Shown one piece after another: positions 1 to 7,501 of a stretch of 64,000 nucleotides of DNA. The stretch lies in NCBI GenBank assembly GCA_947652115.1, contig OX393572.1, forward strand, positions 1,745,102-1,809,101, read 5' to 3'. This DNA is from Blastomussa wellsi. Taxonomy: Eukaryota; Cnidaria; Anthozoa; Scleractinia; Plerogyridae. The translations under genes and the position numbers were made by a program. How positions within the stretch are numbered: position 1 is the stretch's first letter; each line of letters opens with the position of its first letter. Under the pieces are notes generated by a model, which was not told the origin of the DNA, made no database searches, and worked only from the letters and a program-made list of their open reading frames with translations.

Positions 1-479
1 GCGAGGATGGAAGTGGATTTTTCAAATTCTCAAGCCATCTCCTGATTTTTTGCACAAGTAAAGGTATTATGTAATGACTTTAGCACAGAATTTATTTGAA
101 CATTCAAAAATCACCGTGGCAATACCCCTTTAATATGAAAAGAAGCCAGTTCTCTTTGATTGCATTTACTTTTATCCACGTTTTTGAATTTTAAAACGGG
201 TTTTATTAGATCAACGCGGCGTTTAATCGAAGTAAAACTAAAATCAAAACAAAACGGCACAACTCAATTTAACATAGCTTCGGAAATTTCTTCTTCTTTA
301 TTAACATGTTTTTCATTTGCTTGTTATCATTTACAAATTTTATGATTTCAAAAGCGCGGCCCCCGAATAAGGCCGCAACCGAAACACTAAAAATTAAAAG
401 AGCGCGCCGCTCAGTCGAGTTAACACGGCATGTTGGGTTACATATTCTTCTCTCCATGGTATTGGCCATTTCCGAGTTC
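1..479. other. Non-coding, repeat-derived left edge
   Basis: No gene is visible. The first 140 bases resemble a repeat family seen again at about 33500-33890, with shared phrases around caagccat and a closing run like cccctttaa. Short open frames here have no recognisable protein content. Confidence 0.5.
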
Positions 480-615
480 CCTTGAGCCTCTACTTCAAAG
501 CGAGTCTAAGTGCGAAAGTTTTGTGATGGTAATTAGTTTTGCTTTCCATATGAATGAAAACTCATTTTCATTACAAAGACGTTGCACTTAGACTCGCCTT
601 GAAATAGAGGCTCAA
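480..615. repeat. Inverted-repeat MITE
   Basis: The left arm (about 480-512, beginning cttgagcctctacttcaaag) is mirrored by the right arm (about 583-615, ending tagaggctcaag). The loop has no coding content. This is the usual architecture of a short non-autonomous DNA transposon. Confidence 0.75.
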
Positions 616-1059
616 GCGAACTCAGAAATCGCCTATGGTATTTTGTTAAGCAGCGTTTTATAATAACAATAAAAGTAAATTTAAACGTCGCATTGTCCGT
701 GTGTATTTCCTAATTATTGTGCTGCGCTTCAACGTAAGCTACCAAGAATTATATTTGGGGAAGTTTAAGGTTACACTCTACCTTCAGGGGTGTCCTTTAG
801 AAAAAATCCTACCTATGTTGTTTTCAAGGAAACTACCACAAACAATATATTAATGGAAGGTTTTGAATTGTAGAATTCGAAAAAATGTCTGGCATGCTGT
901 TCTTCCATTTCGTAAAAAGAAAGACGCCGGTATACAGAAAACAACAATGTCGTTCCGCCGAATTAATCGGGTATCAAAGGCAAACGCTGATATAAAAGCA
1001 CTGCACCGTGTTAATCAGCAAGCATCAATCTCGTACCGTTTCCGCACGTTGTTTCTACA

Positions 1060-1150
1060 ATATAATTTGGTTTTATCAACTGGGTTGATAATGTCAATTG
1101 GCCACCGTAAAGAGATTCAAGAGCTGACGTTTCGAGCGTTAGCCCTTAGT
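1060..1150 (-). repeat. Dispersed repeat with gctaacgctcgaaacgtcag core
   Basis: On the minus strand this carries the same core (gctaacgctcgaaacgtcag, a tail like ctctttacggtggcc, then a ttatcaac pair) found at 28530-28625, 55810-55900 and twice at 60500-60650. At least five copies in 64 kb mark it as a mobile repeat. The open frame across 863-1168 is therefore not taken as a gene. Confidence 0.7.
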
Positions 1151-1277
1151 CGGAGCGGATTGTGTTAAAGTTGCCTCGTGTAATATTAAAAATCGCCGTT
1201 ACAACTCTATCGTTTAACATCACCTTACAGCTCAAATTTTAAATGCCGATACTTGTTTGATAGAAAATAACGCAATA

Positions 1278-2051
1278 GGCCATTTTACAGTTCTGTGCGT
1301 AGTGACCAAGCCTTTGAGTGGAAGTGAGGGTTAAGGTGGCTCAATCACAAAAAAACGAAAACACAAAATAATACTCCACTCCAGTTCAAATTCAAGCCAG
1401 TGTTTTCAGAAATCGAATAGAACGATTTTTCAAAGATTTTCACCAAATGTAATTGGATGCTATTCAATTTATTTCAGACCAAAGTCATCTTACATCAGGC
1501 CTAGTGAACAAACTTTTTAATATCATTCAGGAAGTAATACGATTTTGTTGTATTTTAACACCTTAAAACTTCACCGTAAATTTTCTCGAAATCGCTCTTA
1601 TAAAAATTTTTTCAAATTTGGCAGACCTCAAGAAAAGTATGCCAGGTTAAAGATCCAGGAAGGGTTTTCCAAAATTATCCCTTGATGACAGGTTATTCGG
1701 TCTCGAGTAAAGTGGGGCATGACGTCACTACGTTGCTATGGTAACTCCGATCACGATAAAATTGACTTCATCTGAAACTTTGATCTTTCTCTAGTGCACC
1801 TGGAGAAAACGATTTTCTGTCGGATACTCTATGGTGGTACACTAGCTGCTCAAAGTTGAAAAGTACCGTCACTCAAAAATCCGATCGAGCCACCTTAAGG
1901 TGATCTTGTGTCATACAAACCCGTTTGCTTTTGATATGTAAATCCTTGTGTTCTTATGCTAACTAGTTACTGGTATTTATCATGACATTGTCACCCCAAT
2001 CTCGCTTTCATACAGAGGCCTGGTTGCATTTTAAAGACCTGTAAAATGGTC
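1278..2051. mobile_element. MITE interrupted by a second element
   Basis: The ends (ggccattttacag at 1278, ctgtaaaatgg near 2050) match the ends of the uninterrupted copy at 30774-30985. The flanking internal sequence also matches that copy. The 560 bp at 1335-1894 is absent from the other copy and is a separate insertion. Confidence 0.7.
1335..1894. mobile_element. Nested element flanked by TTAA, TIR ggtggctc
   Basis: Terminal inverted repeats begin ggtggctc and end gagccacc, flanked on both sides by TTAA (1331-1334 and 1895-1898). A TTAA duplication is typical of the piggyBac and Kolobok superfamilies, but no transposase is present, so the assignment stays open. It lies inside the 1278-2051 MITE. 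Confidence 0.7.
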
Positions 2052-2119
2052 TAGGACCTTAATGGGCAAGTACTTGGTGTAAGACTAACTATTATGTCCC
2101 GAGCCACACCTGTATTAGG

Positions 2120-2215
2120 CATCTGTATAGTAGTAGGTGTCTGTGTAGTAGGTGTAGTAGCTGTAGTAGCTGTAGTAGGTGTAGTGACTAGTTGGTGAAG
2201 TAGCTGTAGTAGATA
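2120..2215. repeat. gtagta-rich low-complexity tract
   Basis: Irregular repeats of gtagtag/gtgtag/ctgtag units. They produce Thr- or Tyr-rich spurious reading frames on the minus strand that are not considered genes. Confidence 0.7.
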
Positions 2216-2640
2216 AGCGCAAGCAGTCTTGTCGCAGCGTGTGTACTGCTTCTGCGACACAATTTAAATCAACCAATGAGGGAGCGTCAATTTTTTCTAG
2301 TTCACATTTCCCCTCTTCCAAATTCGCTTGCGTGCACCAAACAAGCGTCTTGTCGCAGCAGCAGTACAGATGAAGTGACTTGTCGCATAGTGTGTCCCGA
2401 CCTTGATCGCTTTAGATGACATAACAGATTATGGGATATATAAATCGCTTCAGACTGCATAACAGATTATATGTTAGGTTAGGTTTCATGATTGATTAAA
2501 TAATAATACATTGGGGACATAATAATTTGCCCATATATAACCTACCTGTCTAAATACCCTACCAAGACCGCGGTGGTGTTGACCAAAAGAAAAGCGGGCT
2601 CTGGGAATGAGATTGGTCTTGTGCAAATTCACGAGAAAAT

Positions 2641-2703
2641 TAGTAGTCTATTCTCACCTGTCTCCCTCACGCCTATTGTTGAGTATGGGCACCAACAGTC
2701 TCG
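2641..2703 (-). repeat. Terminal split repeat B2
   Basis: A 63 bp stretch from tagtagtctattctcacc to cagtctcg that recurs at 2913-2975. It forms the 3' end of the minus-strand element. Confidence 0.8.
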
Positions 2704-2835
2704 ATCTGTTGACTAATATAATCCTAATATAAAACTGAGGTGGGTAGGGCGGGAAAAAGCCACAGAAACGAGACCTGAGAAGGATAGGCGTAAAAGGAAA
2801 CGAATGAGAACGGTCAACATGTTGAATATAAACTG

Positions 2836-2916
2836 CTTAGCAGCTTCGAGAGAATGGCATCACTCCTTTGTCTACTCTGCCTTTTATACGCGCGAGGTGA
2901 GACCGCTGAGAATAGT
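2836..2916 (-). repeat. Internal split repeat A2
   Basis: An 81 bp direct repeat of 5816-5896, starting cttagcagcttcgagag and ending gctgagaatagt, with no difference seen by eye. It abuts repeat B1 with a 4 bp overlap. Confidence 0.85.
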
Positions 2917-2975
2917 AGTCTATTCTCACCTGTCTCCCTCACGCCTATTGTTGAGTATGGGCACCAACAGTCTCG
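2913..2975 (-). repeat. Internal split repeat B1
   Basis: The 63 bp copy of 2641-2703. Adjacent internal copies B1 and A2 with terminal A1 and B2 define the split-direct-repeat architecture. Confidence 0.82.
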
Positions 2976-3610
2976 TGTTGAAGATAACCCTAAAATACCA
3001 CGGCGGAAACTACAAAAACCGCACAAACGGATGCCCATCCTCAAAATGAGAACCCCAAACTAAAAACCCCATCCTAACAAAAACAGAAATTAGGAACGAG
3101 GAAACGCAGAAACGAAGTCTTTTAAGCGATTAAGATGAAATCTTGACTAATATGGGCGTTGTCTGCCATTTCCTGGGCCTCAGTAAGAGATCCCTTATAA
3201 TTGACCCAACGTGGCGAGTTAACAGAAATCTTGGCAGGATCAAAGTTGGGAGTCTTTTCCCAGTCATGAAAAGGCATCTTGAAAAACTAGAACAGAAGAA
3301 AGAAAAGCTAAGGCCCAGGGAATGGCAAACTCAGCCCCGGTAATCCGAGAGGGAACATTCGTTCCCCTTGAGAATGCCACCCGAGGGAAGAAGAAAGAGG
3401 AGCGAGAACAATATAGCGAGTGGATAACAGTAAAGCGAGTGGGCAAATATAAAATATATAAAATATAAGTCGGTATTAAGGGATAAAAGGGTGAAGGATT
3501 AAAGACGGAAACCCCGAAATAACAAAAAATAAAGGAAACATAAGGCAAGTAAAAACAATGCACTATTCGCCTAGAGAAAAATCTTTATTGCATAAGATGA
3601 TACAACAAAA

Positions 3611-4132
3611 TTATGTTGAAGGACGGTTAAATCGAGGCTGAGCAGCAGAAGAAGGCTGACGAGAAGGAGCGCGCTTCCAACACTGGGGTGACTTATGCCC
3701 TGGTTCACCACATTTGTAACAAATAACGCGAGAGGATGGCCGCTGATAGGCTTGAAAATATGGTTGCTGATATGGCAATCGTCCTCTACGCGTCTGTGTG
3801 CGATACGGTGAGGACCGCTGGAAGGACTTGTCAACCTTCGAGATCGTTTCGATAACACGGGAGAAATCCTTGTCAGCTAACAAAGCCAGGAAATACGCCT
3901 TGAACTGCTCAGCTGGGACGTGGAGCTTCTCTCTCAAAGTCGAAGCGATAACATCATAGCTGGCGGCCTTGGGGTGACTGGAGGACTTTGCAACAGAAGC
4001 TAATTCTTCTGCGTAACGAAGCGCTTCATACTTGTCGAAGTCCTCAACTCTTCTGCCACCATAATATGAAATTCTCTGTATCAATGACTCGACTGAGGTG
4101 CCTTGTGCACTTTCGAGTAAACGATAATGCAG
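3611..4132 (-). CDS. Gag-like protein with CCHC zinc knuckle (retroelement)
   Basis: The minus-strand frame ends with a stop at 3611-3613. Its C-terminal part has one CX2CX4HX4C zinc knuckle (CYKCGEPGHKSPQC) inside an Arg/Gln/Ser/Pro-rich tail, the usual nucleic-acid-binding end of a retroelement Gag. Upstream is a helical-looking stretch with LALLADKDFSRVIETISK. The frame stays open toward 4474, but that extension is hydrophobic and falls in minisatellite sequence. A good acceptor (pyrimidine tract then cag at about 4133-4135 on the plus map) suggests the true exon begins near 4132. Candidate donors in the upstream ATG-containing frame at 5801 have a compatible phase. It is probably the second exon of a spliced Gag, though which donor is used is unknown. 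Confidence 0.6.
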   Translation of the reverse strand: MHYRLLESAQGTSVESLIQRISYYGGRRVEDFDKYEALRYAEELASVAKSSSHPKAASYDVIASTLREKLHVPAEQFKAYFLALLADKDFSRVIETISKVDKSFQRSSPYRTQTRRGRLPYQQPYFQAYQRPSSRVICYKCGEPGHKSPQCWKRAPSRQPSSAAQPRFNRPST

Positions 4133-4384
4133 GGCTGACAGAAATAAAAAGTTTAAAAAAGGAATTGAATAAAAAGAAAGATTCCAACAATAGGCAAGGA
4201 AAACACAAAAGGTGTAAAAACAACAATGTAATATAGCCATAAAAAACACAGCGCACAACTTGTGACCATGAAAGTGGCACGTGAAGCTAACACATTCGAA
4301 ACCGCTAAATAGCTCAAATAAAGAGCGAGGAAAAAACATGACGGATTTTAAAGATGAAAATAAACAAACATACGAATTCAGAAT

Positions 4385-5495
4385 GGCCCGCGAAGCCCAC
4401 GTGAAAAGAGGGCAAAAGTTGAGAATCAGGGCGAAAAACAAACCAAACAAAAGTATAGCCCGCGAGGCCCACACAAAGGGGCAAATAGTTTATAACGGCG
4501 AGTAATATACAAAACAAAATAGGGCTTGCACAGCTCACACAAAACGAGGGCAAAAGTTAAAAGCAGGGCGAATATTTTACAAAACAAAGTTTTAGCCCGC
4601 ACAGCCCACTGGTAAAGAGGGCAAACGTTATAAGCAGGGAAAATAATATGCAAAACAAAATTTAGCCCGCTGAGCTCACACAAAACGAGGGTAAACTTTT
4701 AAAGCAATTTAAATATAGTGTAATACGGTAATTATATCCCGTACTAGCCTACACGAAACGAGGGTAAAGTTTTAGAAGCAGAACGAATATACAAATAAAA
4801 ATTTAGCCCGCACAGCCCACATGAAACGAGGGCAAACGTTAAAAGCAGGGCGAATAATTTATAAAACAAAATGTAGCCCGCTCAGCCCACACGAAACGAG
4901 GGCAATGTTAAAAGCAGGGCAAATAATATATCAGACAAAATTTAACTCGCACAGCCCACACGAAACGAGGGCAAACGTTAAAAGCCGGGCATATAATGGT
5001 TGTTTACCATTTCACGGGGAAACCGGTTGGTCAACGGTTCGTGCAAATGGAAAGCAGAAGTCCCCAATGGAAATTTCCGTTTGGGAATGACGTGTTCCAT
5101 TTACAAAACAGACCCAACTTACCGAGATAGCCAAGGGCGAGTTTGACATATTGGCGTAGGGCCTGGAACTTGTGGCGATTGGCAAATGGTAAGCACATTT
5201 TCCGTTCGGAAATTCCGTTTGGGAATTTTGGACTACCTTTCAAGAAATCCCGTTTTCCCGAGAAAATTTCCGTTCGGGGAGACAAATTTAGTCTTTCCAT
5301 TTACATTCCATCCGGAATTTCCGGATTTTTTTGGTAAATGGTAAACAACCAATATATCAGACAAAATTTAGCCCGCACAGCCCACACGAAATGAGGGCAA
5401 ACGTTAAGAAGCAGAGCAAATAATATATCCAACAAAATTTAGCCCGCGCAGCCCACACGAAACGAGGGCAAACGTTAAGAAGCAGGGCAAATAAT
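4385..5495. repeat. About 70 bp minisatellite
   Basis: About eleven imperfect units of roughly 70 bp, each with a core like agcccgcacagcccacacg followed by gagggcaaacgtt and an aagcagggc segment. Starts are visible near 4386, 4456, 4525, 4594, 4664, 4745, 4803, 4875, 4947, 5370 and 5440. The array sits between the two putative gag exons and is interrupted by a MITE at 4997-5351. Confidence 0.8.
4997..5351. mobile_element. MITE inside the minisatellite
   Basis: Terminal inverted repeats tggttgtttaccat (4997) and atggtaaacaacca (ending 5351) enclose 355 bp rich in aatttccgtt and its complement. It splits the 70 bp array into nine and two units, so it inserted after the array formed. Confidence 0.75.
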
Positions 5496-5498
5496 TTT

Positions 5499-5801
5499 CT
5501 AAGAGGAAATGAAACACAGCTCACGTAGGGCAAACAACATACAAGGTTTGGAAGCGAAATACGAGGGAACCAGAACGAAACACGTGGTAACGAACGGATA
5601 AAATAAAGTTTCACAAACCGCCAAAGAAACTTCGTTTGCTTGCACTGGTGCTTGTGCAGGCGGCTGAGCTTGTTCTTCTGGCGCTACTGATGCTTGAGCT
5701 TGATGTGCTAACGCCGCCGGTGCTTGACCTTCTTGTGCTTGGTTTTGTAAGACAACTTGAGCTTGTTGGACTGCATCTGCAGGGACTTGCGGGTCAGCCA
5801 T
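5499..5801 (-). CDS. Putative N-terminal Gag exon, Ala/Gln/Pro-rich
   Basis: The ATG at 5801 follows repeat A1 and its TATA-like motif by about 60 bp. The first 60 residues are Ala/Gln/Pro-rich (start MADPQVPADAVQQAQ). After about residue 63 the frame becomes hydrophobic and enters minisatellite DNA, so the coding part probably ends earlier at a splice donor. Candidates are gtatgt and gtgagc in the stretch 5510-5560, either of which leaves the one-base phase required by the acceptor near 4133. The frame stops at 5499-5501. No family was recognised from this part alone. Confidence 0.4.
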   Translation of the reverse strand: MADPQVPADAVQQAQVVLQNQAQEGQAPAALAHQAQASVAPEEQAQPPAQAPVQANEVSLAVCETLFYPFVTTCFVLVPSYFASKPCMLFALRELCFISS

Positions 5802-5896
5802 GGTAATCTGAACAGCTTAGCAGCTTCGAGAGAATGGCATCACTCCTTTGTCTACTCTGCCTTTTATACGCGCGAGGTGAGACCGCTGAGAATAGT

Positions 5897-6601
5897 GCAA
5901 ATATGGTATGAAAACTGATTATCTTTGTTACTCGTAAATTGCGATAAATGTACATAGAATAACACATGGGTGCGGTTAGTCTTCCAGTGTTCAACTCGAT
6001 ATTGAGTTGAACTCGAGAACGAGAAGATAAATTTCATCTCCAAGCAGCAATGCATTAGTTTGTTTATTTTACAAACAAACTAATAACCAAGTTTCGGGGA
6101 ATTTTACGAAGATTTCCGAGGATTCTCTGAATGTCGTCGGAGGTGCATAATCATTGTCGAACATCTGAAAATATCTGAAGATTGCAGAAGATTTTCAAAG
6201 TTTCTGGGTCGAACATGGTATCGAACATGAAGCCGTCGATATCATCACAGTAAAATTAAATTTTAACATTGCCGTGCAGAGTTTTCCCAACGTTTTCCCC
6301 TCTATACAGGCCTTGTAATAATAATTAATAATCAACAACTATGTTTCGCAAATTCCATGTGAATATTATCAAATGCGCGTAAAAACAAATATGAAACAAA
6401 TTAAACAAAAACCAAACTAGCGGAAGGCTGCCCAGTTGGCAGACATAAATTCGCTGTCAAAACGAACCTTTGTCAGGTGCTCAAGAATTTGATTCTCATT
6501 GCTGACACTGGGTTCCATGGCACACAGGAAAAGGAAAATCAGATGGCATTTCAAGGCCTGGCCAAAGCAGTTATCGCTTAAAGGAAGCGTGGCTTTATAG
6601 G
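5897..6601. other. Intergenic, no gene seen
   Basis: AT-rich sequence with a short palindrome around 5995-6015 and tttgtttatt/acaaacaaac at 6058-6082. No convincing coding frame or RNA gene is visible. Confidence 0.5.
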
Positions 6602-6800
6602 GAGGCGCGGTTGCGTAATGGTTACTGCGCTGGACTCCGGACGGACCGGGTTCGAGCCCTGACCGAGCCACTGCGTTATGTTCTTGGGCAAGACACTTTA
6701 TTCTCACAGTGCCTCTCTTCGCCAAGGTATATAAATGGGTACCGGCGAATTTACTGGGCGGGAGGGGGGGTACCCTGCGATGGACTAGCCTCCCATCCAG
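6602..6800 (+). mobile_element. tRNA-derived SINE
   Basis: The head looks like a tRNA gene with an A-box region (cgtaatggttactgcgctgg) and a B box (ggttcgagccct), followed by tcttgggcaagacactt and a tail ending near a catccag motif. Copies of the same family occur at 31650-31866 (minus) and 41514-42180 (plus). This is a Pol III type SINE, not a functional tRNA, because the cloverleaf pairing is lost. Confidence 0.75.
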
Positions 6801-7352
6801 GGGGAGCAGAAATATTCCGACAAAAAGCAACTCCGAAGGTTTTATTCTCTACGTAACAAATTCAGTTGCGTTCAGAAGTGTCAATTGACGTAGAAACTTG
6901 TCATGTCATGTAAGTCATTACGGCGTAATTCACATTTCAGGGTCTTCTCTTGTTGTGATTGTGACGGCGTTTCATTATCCCAATTAACGAACACAGTGGT
7001 AGCTATAAATAAGAATCAATATAATCGTTGTATTATGACCTTTACAGTAAAATTTGTTTGTTCCGATGTGATGTCCTGTCGTAAAAATAATCGGCAACAC
7101 GACCAGGGTTTCCAAAAATGTTTTGCTCATAAGATCTCGTTTTCATTACATTGCTTGGGGTCTGGGTTCGTGTTTGCGCATAAACATCCCTTTACGCGTG
7201 GTAAACAAATGCTACATTCAACAGCTAAATACACCAATGAGCGATAAGTAGTATGACGTTATTTGACTACAATGAAATAAACACAACATACGGGCCTGTC
7301 ACTTACTTGCCGCAATTTTACCTTGGAAACGTGTTTTCCAGTTTTACAGAAC
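6801..7352. other. Intergenic upstream of first SPRK gene
   Basis: No gene is seen. Part of it (for example taaaatttgtttgttccgat near 7046) resembles sequence near 11570 upstream of the second paralogue. The duplicated segment may therefore reach several hundred bases upstream of both genes. Confidence 0.4.
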
Positions 7353-7485
7353 GCAAAAAGGGCGTGGCCTTTACGTCATAAATAATGACGACTGTGATTG
7401 TTCCCATTTACGATATCGAAATTGATTTTCAAGCCTTTGTGAATGTAAGTCGGTGGTGCTATAAATATCGTACAAACAGATAAGA
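7353..7485 (+). promoter_or_regulatory. TATA promoter block of first SPRK gene
   Basis: In order: gggcgtggc (GC/KLF-like, about 7360-7368), ttacgtca (CRE-like, 7371-7378), an attgatttt segment, gtgaatg, and a TATA box tataaata (7460-7467). The same elements in the same order lie upstream of the paralogue at 12467-12590. The TATA box is only 42 bp before the ATG, implying a 5' leader of roughly 10-15 nt if transcription starts about 30 bp downstream of TATA. Confidence 0.65.
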
Positions 7486-7501
7486 AAATCACAGTTCTAG
7501 C

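Larger units (their letters stand above)
2641..5896 (-). mobile_element. Split-direct-repeat (YR-type) retroelement remnant
   Basis: Read on the minus strand, the order is repeat A (5896-5816), a protein-coding body, repeat B (2975-2913), repeat A again (2916-2836), and repeat B again (2703-2641). The two A copies (81 bp) and the two B copies (63 bp) appear identical by eye, and the internal B and A overlap by about 4 bp. Split direct repeats of this form, A1-body-B1-A2-B2, are the signature of Ngaro/PAT-like tyrosine-recombinase retrotransposons (DIRS order). The body has a zinc-knuckle gag-like region. I see no reverse transcriptase, RNase H or tyrosine recombinase, so this is a deleted or non-autonomous copy. 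Repeat A contains tataaaag (complement of 5861-5868), about 60 bp before the first ATG at 5801, and could act as promoter. Confidence 0.72.

Noticed and set aside
863..1168. 101-codon plus-strand frame
   Set aside because: Its second half is the multi-copy cgaaacgtcag repeat and the rest has no protein-like conservation.
2460..2485. ttaggttagg, telomere-like
   Set aside because: Only about two units, no array.
6602..6675. Possible tRNA gene
   Set aside because: A and B box-like segments are present, but the acceptor stem and arms do not pair. It is a SINE head with related copies elsewhere.
6417..6830. 137-codon minus-strand frame
   Set aside because: It runs antisense through a tRNA-derived SINE.
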